DNA of 64,000 nt from CAYQDB01 sp964416195 (GTDB lineage: Bacteria; Zixibacteria; MSB-5A5; GN15; FEB-12). Location of the stretch: assembly GCA_964416195.1 (NCBI GenBank), contig CAYQDB010000007.1, forward strand, positions 62,001-126,000. The letters are read 5' to 3'. Position 1 is the first letter of the stretch. Each line of letters begins with the position of its first letter. Under the pieces are notes generated by a model. The model saw nothing but the letters and a program-made list of their open reading frames with translations. It was not told the DNA's origin and did no database searches. Position numbers and translations under genes: made by a program. This document shows, piece after piece, positions 32,023 through 39,483 of this stretch.

Positions 32023-32718
32023 TCATCCCTGAGATGGAGGTTCCTTATCCTTAACCATCCGTTTTTGACGCCGATTGTTCACCATGGCAAAAGAGAGATA
32101 TTCCAGTTCCATAGCCATATTCTCGGTACGCAGACAAACATCATCAGGAACCCTGAGGTTTACCGGTGCGAAATTGAGTATAGACCTTACCCCAGCCTTG
32201 ACAACATCATCAACAATATACTGGGCAACCGACGCCGGCACCGCGAGTATGACAATTTCTATTCTTGCTTCCTGAAGTTCCGCTTCCAGATTCCCGATGT
32301 CGGAAACAACAATACCTTTGTGATTGGAGCCGATCTTGCGCTGATCATTGTCAAACAGCTTGATAATCTGAAAGCCCTGCCTTTGGAACTCTTTATAGCT
32401 GACCAGCGCCGAGCCGATGTTTCCAACACCAATGAGGGCTACCCGCCACAGCCTATCAATGCCCAGAATTGAAGCGATCTTCCTTTTTAACTCCTGGACG
32501 GGGTACCCCAAACCGCGGGTACCAAAAGACCCAAAGCAAGAGAGGTCCTTCCGTACCTGAGCTGGGGTGAGTTTTTCCCATTTGGCGAGTTCCTGGGATG
32601 AAACAGTCCTGTAATTGTCTTTCTCAAGAAGCGACAGCGCCCTGTAGTACAATGACAGGCGACGTATAGTGGATTCTGATATCCGCTTAGTTGATCCCGC
32701 TGCCATAGGAACATTCAT
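32023..32718 (-). CDS. rex: Redox-sensing transcriptional repressor Rex
   Basis: This 231-residue protein has an N-terminal winged helix (STIRRLSLYYRALSLLEKDN, TVSSQELAKWEKLTPAQVRK, DLSCFGSFGTRGLGYPV) and an NAD(H)-binding Rossmann domain (ALIGVGNIGSALVSYKEFQR). The NADH-responsive dimer-swap end (YLSFAMVNNRRQKR) is also present. Rex leaves DNA when the NADH/NAD+ ratio rises and so derepresses fermentative and respiratory genes. A Rex-type operator 35 bases upstream suggests autoregulation. It lies downstream of alr on the same strand and ends at a clear terminator. ATG at 32718 or the internal ATG four codons later may be the start. Confidence 0.95.
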   Translation of the reverse strand: MNVPMAAGSTKRISESTIRRLSLYYRALSLLEKDNYRTVSSQELAKWEKLTPAQVRKDLSCFGSFGTRGLGYPVQELKRKIASILGIDRLWRVALIGVGNIGSALVSYKEFQRQGFQIIKLFDNDQRKIGSNHKGIVVSDIGNLEAELQEARIEIVILAVPASVAQYIVDDVVKAGVRSILNFAPVNLRVPDDVCLRTENMAMELEYLSFAMVNNRRQKRMVKDKEPPSQG

Positions 32719-32752
32719 CTCAGTTTCTCACGTCCTCGCCCATAAGTATCAC

Positions 32753-32770
32753 ATGTGAAACGCTTCACAT
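32753..32770. promoter_or_regulatory. Putative Rex operator
   Basis: ATGTGAAACGCTTCACAT is an 18-base near-perfect palindrome matching the Rex consensus TTGTGA-N6-TCACAA at all core positions except the outermost base. It lies 35 bases upstream of the rex ATG, where a bound repressor would block initiation. Confidence 0.75.
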
Positions 32771-32900
32771 GAGATAACGTCCATTGCTGGTGGTGTCAAG
32801 CTAAATTCTCCAACAACGCCATAATGGTTACGTGAAACCACAATTGTTCCAATAACTTATTCAAGCGCAAAGAGGCTCCGTGAGGCTCTTTACCAACCGC

Positions 32901-34055
32901 TTAGGCAACCTCGACTCTGGGGATCGTCGGGGAAATGCGCGCCAGCATCTCATAACTGATCGTCATGGCCCATTCGGCCAGTTGTCCCGCTGAAACCATC
33001 TCCTTTCCGCTCTGCCCAAGGAGAGTCACTTCGTCTCCCAGCTTCACGCCCTTGATATCGGTTACATCGACCATCATAAGATTCATGCAGACACGCCCTC
33101 GCACCGGCGCTCGCCTGCCTTTGATCAACACGTGCGCTCTGTTTGATAGACCGCGATCATAACCGTCGTAGTACCCCACCGGCAGCACCGCCAGGCGAGT
33201 GGGGGAGGTAGTGCGATAGGTGCATCCGTAGCCGACAAAGGTATCTGCGGGAAGCCGCCTGACCTGGGTAACTCTGGTTTTCCAGGTAAGGACCGGTTGA
33301 AACAGGTCATTTCGCCCGCCACGCAGACGATAAGAGAGGTATGTTTCCTTCGAGGGCCAGTGCCCATAGGCGGCAATACCCGGACGCACCAGTTGGAAGC
33401 GAGTCTCTTCAAAGAGAATCAAGGCCGCCGAGCAGGCCGTATGACACACTGTCGGTTTTATCCCCAAGCGGCTCATGGCCGTCACCAGGCGGTTGAAGTT
33501 CCTGAGCTGATACTCGGCATACTCGTGGTTGGTAGTATCTTCAATGTTGGCGAAATGTGTGCTGGCTCCATATGGCCTCTTCAGGCCGGGGTGTTTCTTG
33601 TACATTTCTGCAAAGGCCGGGAGCTCCTTTTCAGTAATCCCCTGACGGTTGGTGCCGGTCTCCAGTTTCAGATGCGTTCTAACAGGCCGGCCGCGCTTGT
33701 CTGCAAGCTTTCCAAGACCGCTGAGAGTTCGCCTATCAAAGATAACCGGCTCCAGGTCGTATTCCAGCACCGCGTCAAGAGATCCCGACGCCACCGGACC
33801 GAGCAACATGATCCTCCTGTCCCAGCCGCCCTCGCGAGAGGCTATAGCTTCTTCAAGAGAATGAACTGAAACGTAAGTAACCTCCGGCAGGGAAACAAGC
33901 ATACGTACAATCTCCCGCAAGCCGTGCCCGTAGGCATTGGCCTTGACCGATACGGCCAGCATCCTCCCCCCGGCCAGTTTTGCCAGCGATCTGACGTTGT
34001 GCTTCAAAGCAGAGCACGACAGCTCGATCCAGTTGAGTGGATGTTGTATAGACAT
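32901..34055 (-). CDS. alr: Alanine racemase
   Basis: This 384-residue PLP enzyme interconverts L- and D-alanine for peptidoglycan. The PLP lysine is K38 in AVSVKANAYGHG; the C-terminal domain carries VLPVGYYDGYDRGLSN and RGRVCMNLMMVDVTD. I start at ATG 34055 (SIQHPLNWIELSCSALKHN), which matches the family N-terminus. The frame continues to ATG 34106 with a hydrophobic segment (VIFFIVLFLLCSVSYN) that would act as an export or lipoprotein signal. Neither start has a clear Shine-Dalgarno sequence. A periplasmic racemase is known in some lineages, so the longer form cannot be excluded. It is upstream of rex and divergent from yggS. Confidence 0.9.
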   Translation of the reverse strand: MSIQHPLNWIELSCSALKHNVRSLAKLAGGRMLAVSVKANAYGHGLREIVRMLVSLPEVTYVSVHSLEEAIASREGGWDRRIMLLGPVASGSLDAVLEYDLEPVIFDRRTLSGLGKLADKRGRPVRTHLKLETGTNRQGITEKELPAFAEMYKKHPGLKRPYGASTHFANIEDTTNHEYAEYQLRNFNRLVTAMSRLGIKPTVCHTACSAALILFEETRFQLVRPGIAAYGHWPSKETYLSYRLRGGRNDLFQPVLTWKTRVTQVRRLPADTFVGYGCTYRTTSPTRLAVLPVGYYDGYDRGLSNRAHVLIKGRRAPVRGRVCMNLMMVDVTDIKGVKLGDEVTLLGQSGKEMVSAGQLAEWAMTISYEMLARISPTIPRVEVA

Positions 34056-34215
34056 ATTATAACTTACACTGCACAGAAGAAACAGGACAATAAAAAAGAT
34101 AACCATATACTAAGGGTGTGGGTATACCTGAAGTTAGCAGATGTATGCCGTGATGAACTCTTGATCACATTTCCCTTGATTAATTGGCGGTCAACATCAT
34201 TTATTACTTTTATAG

Positions 34216-34908
34216 ATGAAGGACATCATCTCCAGAAACCTCATGGAATTGCGCGGGCAGATCGCCGAGGCGTGTGACCAGTACGACCGCGATGCAGATG
34301 ACATTACAATCGTCGCTGTCACCAAAACCCATCCGACGACCGTCATCAAAACTGCCGTAGCAGCCGGAATCCACGAAATCGGTGAAAGCAAAGTCCAAGA
34401 AGCCGACCAGAAAATCAACGACGTGGGGCATATTGCCCGTTTCCACATGGTCGGTCACCTGCAGACTAACAAAGCCAAAAAAGCAGTTCTTCTTTTCGAT
34501 GTCATCCAGTCGATCGATTCTTTCAAACTGGCCTGGGAGATCAACCGTCAGGCCGGACTTGTTGATCGAACAATTGAGTGTTACATCGAAGTCAACAGCT
34601 CCGGCGAGAGTCAGAAGTTCGGTGTGGCCCCATCTGAGTGCCTTGATTTTGTGAGAAAAGTCAATGCCCTCGACAATATCAAGCTGACTGGCTTAATGAC
34701 AATTGCGCCATTTACAGATGATGAAGATACCGTCCGCCGGTCTTTCCGCCTTTGTCACGAGCTGTTTGACCAGGCCAGCGAGATAGCGGGGGATAACTTC
34801 GACACTCTCTCGATGGGGATGTCGGACGATTTCCCGCTGGCGATCGCCGAGGGGGCGACCATGATCCGCATCGGCACAGCGCTTTTCGGACCGCGCCAGA
34901 TGACATAG
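34216..34908 (+). CDS. yggS: YggS-family PLP homeostasis protein
   Basis: This 230-residue protein is a single PLP-binding barrel resembling the alanine racemase N-domain. The PLP lysine is K37 in ITIVAVTKTHP; HMVGHLQTNKAKKAV, VNSSGESQKFG, LTGLMTIAP and LSMGMSDDFPLAIAEGATMI are family hallmarks. YggS/PLPBP binds PLP without a known reaction and controls B6 vitamer and amino-acid levels. The following divIVA matches the yggS-sepF-yggT-divIVA neighbourhood of many bacteria, although sepF and yggT are missing here. No strong ribosome-binding site precedes ATG 34216. Confidence 0.92.
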   Translation: MKDIISRNLMELRGQIAEACDQYDRDADDITIVAVTKTHPTTVIKTAVAAGIHEIGESKVQEADQKINDVGHIARFHMVGHLQTNKAKKAVLLFDVIQSIDSFKLAWEINRQAGLVDRTIECYIEVNSSGESQKFGVAPSECLDFVRKVNALDNIKLTGLMTIAPFTDDEDTVRRSFRLCHELFDQASEIAGDNFDTLSMGMSDDFPLAIAEGATMIRIGTALFGPRQMT

Positions 34909-35270
34909 GCGCCCTTCTAAAGCGGCCTGCGACAAGGTTTGACATTCTCGCACCAGTAAGAACCCACAAGAAGTAACCAAAAGACCACAGACAAACAGTA
35001 CACTGCGCAACAGATCGGTCTTCTTAATCACGAGTTGAAATGTCCCTCCGGGCGGGGCACCGATTTGCCGGTCCTATCACCTACCAAGGCAAGCCCGGAA
35101 CCCAGTAACTATACCAAGCGCATCAGATTCCTGCTCAATCTTTTGGCAGAAAACCCCGATAATAAATAGTGGCTGCGTCACCGCAACTAATCGGTTTGCA
35201 AAAACCGACTTGCCCGTGGCGCAGAGACAGTGATGGGAGAAGTGAGAACCTGAAGATAAGAGAGAGACTT
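34909..35270. other. Intergenic region before divIVA
   Basis: This 362-base region has no supportable gene. It holds a perfect small hairpin TCGGTTT-GCAA-AAACCGA (35193-35210). I compared it by eye with RNase P, tmRNA and SRP RNA signatures and saw no match. An open frame enters from the left on the minus strand but is a shadow of yggS. Confidence 0.5.
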
Positions 35271-36338
35271 ATGGATCTGTCACCCAATGATATCCGCAAC
35301 TACGAGTTTTCGACTCAGATGCGTGGATATTCCAAGGACGAAGTGAATGATTTCCGGGAGCAGGCGGCCACTACGATAGAGGTGCTCAAGCAGGAGAACC
35401 TTAAGCTCTCTATGGAGATCGACTCGCTCAAGACACAGCTCGCGGGGTTACGACAGTTCGAAGACACGATTAAAAGCGCGGCCATCGATGCCAGGCGCAA
35501 CGCTGATCTGACTGTCGCCAACGCCAAGAAGGAAGCCGAACTCATCCTGTCACAGGCTAAAACGGAGGCTGAGAGCATTATCGGATCTCGCACCCATAAG
35601 GTCACCGAGATAGAAGAACAGATCGCCAAGCTCCAGCTTGCCAAGAAATCATATCTCTACAAGCTTCGCAATTTGATCAGGTCACACTTGGAGGTCCTCG
35701 AAGAGGTCGTCAGCAGCGAGCCTACTACACCGTCCAAGAGTGATATCGAGGTTACCGAGTCGACCGAGGTTTCTCATAAAAAGCTCGAGACTATCGCCTC
35801 CATGCCGGAGAAACCCGAACCGATCAAAACCGAAGAAGCCAATGCAGCCGAAGAGATAGTGCCGGTAGCGACTCCGCCCGAGGTCGGTATGATAGAAGAA
35901 GCGGCCCCAGCGGCAACAGAAGAGGTTCCCGACCAGCAGGTACTACCAGAGAGACCAGTTGATCCTGAACTAGCCGCAGCTCTGGAGAAGTATCAACGCA
36001 AAGAGGAAGAACCGCCGGCCGAACAACAGCCCCCCGTGGCCATGGCTGAAAGTCCCGCGGCGCCTGGCGAAATAGTTGAGACCACGGCGCGCGCCGAGGA
36101 CATTCCAGAGGGTTTTATCACCCCGGAAACCGACAAGCCAACCGGCAATACCGTTGACCAAGTTGCGGTCACCGCCGACAGCCAGGCTGATGCGACAGAG
36201 CACAATGCCGTCGACATCGACAAGGCAGCGGATCAAGCAAAGGCCGATCCGAAAATGAACCCTGAAAATCTTGCCGAGGAACTCGACCGCGTAGTCGCCA
36301 AGTTTGAAGAAGAAATGGATAAAGCCGAAAAAAGCTAA
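35271..36338 (+). CDS. divIVA: DivIVA-domain cell-division/polarity protein with long acidic tail
   Basis: This 355-residue protein starts MDLSPNDIRNYEFSTQMRGY and SKDEVNDFREQAATTIEVLK, the classic DivIVA membrane-binding N-terminus and first coiled coil (to ~60). A second coiled coil follows (~85-150). The remaining ~200 residues are a Pro/Ala/Glu-rich, probably disordered tail. DivIVA binds negatively curved membranes at poles and septa and recruits partners. ATG 35271 is chosen because the DivIVA domain starts there; the upstream open frame has no similarity. It follows yggS and precedes ileS, dksA-like and lspA genes, a conserved division neighbourhood here interrupted by other genes. A polarity scaffold is notable beside an MglA system. 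Confidence 0.85.
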   Translation: MDLSPNDIRNYEFSTQMRGYSKDEVNDFREQAATTIEVLKQENLKLSMEIDSLKTQLAGLRQFEDTIKSAAIDARRNADLTVANAKKEAELILSQAKTEAESIIGSRTHKVTEIEEQIAKLQLAKKSYLYKLRNLIRSHLEVLEEVVSSEPTTPSKSDIEVTESTEVSHKKLETIASMPEKPEPIKTEEANAAEEIVPVATPPEVGMIEEAAPAATEEVPDQQVLPERPVDPELAAALEKYQRKEEEPPAEQQPPVAMAESPAAPGEIVETTARAEDIPEGFITPETDKPTGNTVDQVAVTADSQADATEHNAVDIDKAADQAKADPKMNPENLAEELDRVVAKFEEEMDKAEKS

Positions 36339-36361
36339 GATTACTCCCACCTAACGTATAA

Positions 36362-36401
36362 AAGACTGGCCACCAATACCCTTCCCGGCCAGTCTTTTTT
36401 T
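36362..36401 (+). terminator. Intrinsic terminator of divIVA
   Basis: AAGACTGGCC pairs perfectly with GGCCAGTCTT and a run of seven T follows. It lies 23 bases after the divIVA stop codon. Confidence 0.92.
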
Positions 36402-36484
36402 GCCCGCCATTTTTCTGCTGACAGTAACAGAAGAATCGATATATTCGTTAATATATTTGAAGCGCATTATTCTAAAGGAGATAG

Positions 36485-37318
36485 ATGATGGAGAACCTTG
36501 ACGAGTTTCATAGAATGCTGGAGGAAGCAGTCAGCTACGTAAAGAGCCAGGTGACTTTGACACCACGCATTGGCATCATTTTAGGCACCGGGTTAGGATC
36601 ACTCGTGGAGGGCATCGAGATGACAGGCACTGTCGCCTATGACAAAATCCCGCACTTTCCAGTTTCAACCGTTGAGTCACACGCCGGGCGACTGCTCTTC
36701 GGCCACCTGAAAGGCAAACCTGTTGTCTGTATGCAGGGGCGTTTCCACTATTATGAAGGCTACAGTTTCCAGCAAATCGCATTTCCAGTGCGGGTGATGA
36801 AGGCGCTGGGTATCGAAACTCTGATCGTTTCCAACGCCGCCGGTGGGATGAACCCCAACTTCAAGCCGGGTGACATCATGCTTATTAAAGACCACATCAA
36901 CTTCTTCCCCGGCAATCCACTTATTGGTCCCAATGACAATGAATGGGGCGACCGCTTCCCGGACATGTACGAAGTCTATAACTGCGGCTACCAGCAACTG
37001 GCCAAAGAGGTAGCGCTGAAGCAGAACCTTCGATTACAGGAGGGAATCTATGTCGGCCTGACCGGCCCCTGCCTGGAGACGGCGGCGGAGTACCGGATGC
37101 TGCGCGGTTTCGGCGCCGATGCCGTAGGGATGTCGACTGTGCCGGAGGTAATCACCGCCCACCACCAGCATAACAAGATTCTGGCCTTTTCGATTATCAC
37201 CGATATGGGTTTAGCTGACAACATGCACCCCTGCTCTTTAGAGGACGTCATCGGCACAGCCTCCTCCACCGAACCGAAACTGCGGGATTTGATAGCTGGG
37301 TGTGTGGAGAGGATGTAG
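36485..37318 (+). CDS. punA: Purine nucleoside phosphorylase (PunA/trimeric class)
   Basis: This 277-residue enzyme cleaves purine nucleosides with phosphate for salvage. It has the class I PNP motifs LGTGLGSLVEGI, PHFPVSTVESHAGRL, QGRFHYYEGYS, SNAAGGMNP, GDIMLIKDHIN, GPCLETAAEYRMLR and GMSTVPEVITAHH. GGAG precedes two tandem ATG codons; the second (36488) is equally possible. It follows a strong terminator, so it has its own promoter. A repeat palindrome starts 21 bases after its end. Confidence 0.94.
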   Translation: MMENLDEFHRMLEEAVSYVKSQVTLTPRIGIILGTGLGSLVEGIEMTGTVAYDKIPHFPVSTVESHAGRLLFGHLKGKPVVCMQGRFHYYEGYSFQQIAFPVRVMKALGIETLIVSNAAGGMNPNFKPGDIMLIKDHINFFPGNPLIGPNDNEWGDRFPDMYEVYNCGYQQLAKEVALKQNLRLQEGIYVGLTGPCLETAAEYRMLRGFGADAVGMSTVPEVITAHHQHNKILAFSIITDMGLADNMHPCSLEDVIGTASSTEPKLRDLIAGCVERM

Positions 37319-37338
37319 GAATAACATACGCAATAGGC

Positions 37339-37363
37339 GTCAGCCAGAGACGGCTGACACCAC
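37339..37363. repeat. REP-like palindrome, copy 1
   Basis: GTCAGCC-AGAGAC-GGCTGAC followed by ACCAC. It is the right half of the longer element at 37855-37928 and lies ~600 bases from the RAYT gene. Confidence 0.8.
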
Positions 37364-37382
37364 AATAATTGGAGGTGACAAG

Positions 37383-37847
37383 CTGATCAGGAGATTCTTA
37401 CCACAAATAGCAATTGTCCTAATAGGTTTAATAGGATTCATCATTTGGGGCCTTTGGGGTCTAATTGGTGGCCTTGTAGGCGGGTACATCGTAGTGTCAC
37501 TCTTTGGCCTAATATTAGTTGCTGTTTCTGGCGGTATTCTCCCCCAAAAAGCCAGAAAACAGGCCGCTCGCGAGTTCTATGCTCGGTATGCCCAGTGGTT
37601 GGTAACTAAGATTCCCGATAACTTCAGGGGGCAAGAAATTCAATATATTGAGAAACTACTGGAGAGAATCTACAAAAAAGCAGCAGTGATAGGTCCCTTT
37701 TCATCGTCAGGTATGTCATTAGCGGAAGTAACGACTGCTGTTGACATAATCAAGAATGAAGAGTCAAGTCAGAGCGTGGTCGATATAGTAGACCACCTTT
37801 ATGATTATTTAGTAGACGAGTGGTACTTCCCTCAGACAAAGGAGTAG
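37383..37847 (+). CDS. Hypothetical membrane-anchored protein, likely CTG start
   Basis: This 154-residue protein has a glycine-rich N-terminal membrane region (IAIVLIGLIGFIIWGLWGLI and GGLVGGYIVVSLFGLILVAV, probably two helices). A cytoplasmic helical part of ~95 residues follows (EIQYIEKLLERIYKKAAVIG). I do not recognise the family. The frame has no ATG, GTG or TTG at a sensible place: GGAGGTG lies five bases before a CTG at 37383, so a rare CTG start is the best reading. Upstream in-frame codons lie within the punA end and a REP palindrome. Codon use is AT-richer than its neighbours, hinting at a different origin. Confidence 0.55.
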   Translation: MIRRFLPQIAIVLIGLIGFIIWGLWGLIGGLVGGYIVVSLFGLILVAVSGGILPQKARKQAAREFYARYAQWLVTKIPDNFRGQEIQYIEKLLERIYKKAAVIGPFSSSGMSLAEVTTAVDIIKNEESSQSVVDIVDHLYDYLVDEWYFPQTKE

Positions 37848-37854
37848 TCTCAAT

Positions 37855-37928
37855 GTGCCGTCAGGCGTCTCTGCCTGAAGGCTCCCAGCCCATCGAGACA
37901 AGTGTCAGCCCGAGACGGCTGACACCAC
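37855..37928. repeat. REP/BIME-like double palindrome, copy 2
   Basis: Two hairpins in tandem: GTGCCGTCAGGCGTCTCTGC (palindromic with CTGAAGGC) and GTGTCAGCCCGAGACGGCTG ending ACACCAC, joined by CCCAGCCCATCGAGACAA. It ends 10 bases from the stop codon of the RAYT gene. Confidence 0.88.
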
Positions 37929-37937
37929 GTTGTATTC

Positions 37938-38438
37938 TTACAGTTCAAGCTCTGTTGTCACCATATCATCCGGTGCCGTTCCAAGCCAAGCAGCCGACGA
38001 CGAAAAGGAGTAATTCTCTGCTAGGTTTGCCAGCTTCGCCTTTACCGGATTATTGTGGATATAATTCAGTTTTACACGGAATTGTTCTTCAGTGTAAATA
38101 GCAACATCATCAAACCGAGGTGCCCAAATTCCGGGAGTGTTTCGAAACATTTTGCGCCAAGAAAGCGACTTAATATCCCGCATAAAATCTGAGAGTTCCG
38201 GCCCACCTCCTTGCACACCGACCAAGAGATGCACGTGATTCGGCATTAGCACATATCCGTAAAGCTTTGCGACATGCTTTCGCACTACTTGATAGATGAC
38301 ATTCCTCAGTTCTATAAGTTTCTCAGTTGTGTCAAAGAGCTGCCGGTGATCTTTTACTGTAGTAGTAACAAAGAAAACTCGCTGCTCTCTAAGTGAACTT
38401 CTTCCCCGTCTTGACATACCACCGCAAATTACATACAC
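37938..38438 (-). mobile_element. REP-associated tyrosine transposase (RAYT, Y1_Tnp family)
   Basis: This 166-residue protein carries the single-strand HUH nuclease motif in LMPNHVHLLVG (H68 and H70) and the catalytic-tyrosine helix LNYIHNNPVKAKLANL (probably Y126). WAPRFDDVAI and FRNTPGIW are also family-typical. RAYTs are domesticated IS200/IS605-like enzymes that process REP palindromes. The gene is embedded among at least five REP-like palindromes within 1.3 kb, which fits an active or recently active REP/RAYT unit. ATG 38438 is used; the internal ATG 38417 is an alternative. The REP assignment rests on co-location and internal symmetry. Confidence 0.88.
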
Positions 38439-38460
38439 GAATGCTTCTTAGCAACGAAAT

Positions 38461-38490
38461 AGGTGTCAGGCAGAGTCACCCGACACCACC
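38461..38490. repeat. REP-like palindrome, copy 3 (diverged)
   Basis: GGTGTCAGGCAGAGTCACCC followed by GACACCACC; the outer GGTGTC/GACACC arms are intact while the inner arms have drifted. It is 22 bases upstream of the RAYT start. Confidence 0.7.
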
Positions 38491-38520
38491 TAGAAACACG
38501 CAGTGAGAAAAGCCATTCAA

Positions 38521-38594
38521 GTGCCGTCAGGCGTCCCTGCCTGACGGCTGCCAGCCCATCGCGACAAGTGTCAGCCAGAGACGGCCGACACCAC
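38521..38594. repeat. REP/BIME-like double palindrome, copy 4
   Basis: Same layout and length (74 bases) as 37855-37928: GTGCCGTCAGGCGTCCCTGC, CTGACGGC, CCAGCCCATCGCGACAA, then GTGTCAGCCAGAGACGGCCG and ACACCAC. The two differ at about 6 positions by eye. Confidence 0.88.
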
Positions 38595-38620
38595 CTAAGA
38601 GAGTAAACGCTGCCTATAAG

Positions 38621-38648
38621 GTGCCGTCAGGCGTCTCGGCCTGACGGT
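38621..38648. repeat. REP-like palindrome, copy 5 (left half only)
   Basis: GTGCCGTCAGGCGTCTCGGC followed by CTGACGG. This is the left hairpin of the double element without its right partner. Confidence 0.8.
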
Positions 38649-38773
38649 TTCCTGACTTCCAGTCCCCTTGCTTTTTCCCGTCGACTCCCCAATATTCTGT
38701 CATGCGGTTGGCTTACTGAACCTGACAACCTTGCAGACGAAATAAGAATGTGAAAATCAACAGGAGAAACCCA

Positions 38774-39346
38774 ATGAAAAAATCCTTCGGCGCTAAATCT
38801 CTGATCTTTCCAATGCCCGTTTGGGTAGTGGGGACTTATGACAAGGATGGCAAACCCAACGCCATGGCCGTCGCCTACGGCGGGGTTTGCTGCTCCGATC
38901 CTCCCTGTATCACCGTCTCTCTGAGGAAAGCCACGTATTCATACGGGAGTATTCTGTCCCGTAAAGCCTACACGGTGAATGTTCCGTCCGAGGCTCACAT
39001 CAAAGAGGCCGACTATTTCGGGATAGAATCGGGGAGATCGGAAGACAAGTTCGCCGCTACCGGGCTTACGCCCGTGAAGAGCGATCTGGTAGATGCGCCA
39101 TATATCAAGGAGTTCCCGCTGGTGCTGGAGTGCAAGCTCGCCCACACTCTTGAATTGGGTCGGCACACGCAGTTTGTCGGCGAAATTGTGGATGTAAAAA
39201 TCGATGAAGCTGTCCTGGGAGAGAAAGGGGAACCCGACATTGAGAAGTTAAAACCTTTCATCTATGCCACCCAAACGCACAGCTATTATAGAATTGGTCA
39301 ATACCTCGGCCAGGCGTATACCATAGGGAAAGAGTTTCAGAAGTGA
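38774..39346 (+). CDS. Flavin reductase family (FMN-binding, flavoredoxin-like) protein
   Basis: This 190-residue protein matches the flavoredoxin group of flavin reductase-like proteins: LIFPMPVWVVGTYDKDGKPN, MAVAYGGVCCSDPPCITVSL, KAYTVNVPSEAHIKEADYFG and HTQFVGEIVDVKIDE. It binds FMN and transfers electrons or reduces flavin; the physiological partner is unknown. AGGAG seven bases before ATG 38774 decides the start; the eight upstream in-frame residues are not used. It stands alone after the REP region. Confidence 0.88.
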   Translation: MKKSFGAKSLIFPMPVWVVGTYDKDGKPNAMAVAYGGVCCSDPPCITVSLRKATYSYGSILSRKAYTVNVPSEAHIKEADYFGIESGRSEDKFAATGLTPVKSDLVDAPYIKEFPLVLECKLAHTLELGRHTQFVGEIVDVKIDEAVLGEKGEPDIEKLKPFIYATQTHSYYRIGQYLGQAYTIGKEFQK

Positions 39347-39483
39347 ATGGTGCGGTTGGGCTTCTCTCCACCAAAAGGGTGAAGGGAAGTCCACCTGCTC
39401 GATAAACAGGCTCGGCTTGCTTTTGCTCGGCTTCCACCGCATATTAGGCCATTGAAAATCCGCCAGCCACAGAAAGGAGCGCT

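Larger units (their letters stand above)
38439..38773. other. REP-rich non-coding region
   Basis: This 335-base stretch between the RAYT and the flavin reductase contains three REP-like palindromes and no supportable gene. Confidence 0.75.

Noticed and set aside
34693..35031. Minus-strand 112-codon frame with a hydrophobic, lipoprotein-like start
   Set aside because: Two thirds of it is antisense to the well-conserved yggS gene, no ribosome-binding site is present, and the rest lacks any recognisable domain.
35160..35270. Structured RNA (RNase P or similar) before divIVA
   Set aside because: Only one small hairpin is clear and none of the invariant RNase P, tmRNA or SRP sequences is present.
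37855..38648. CRISPR array
   Set aside because: The repeats are internally palindromic, of variable length and spacing, and surround a RAYT gene without cas genes; REP elements explain them better.
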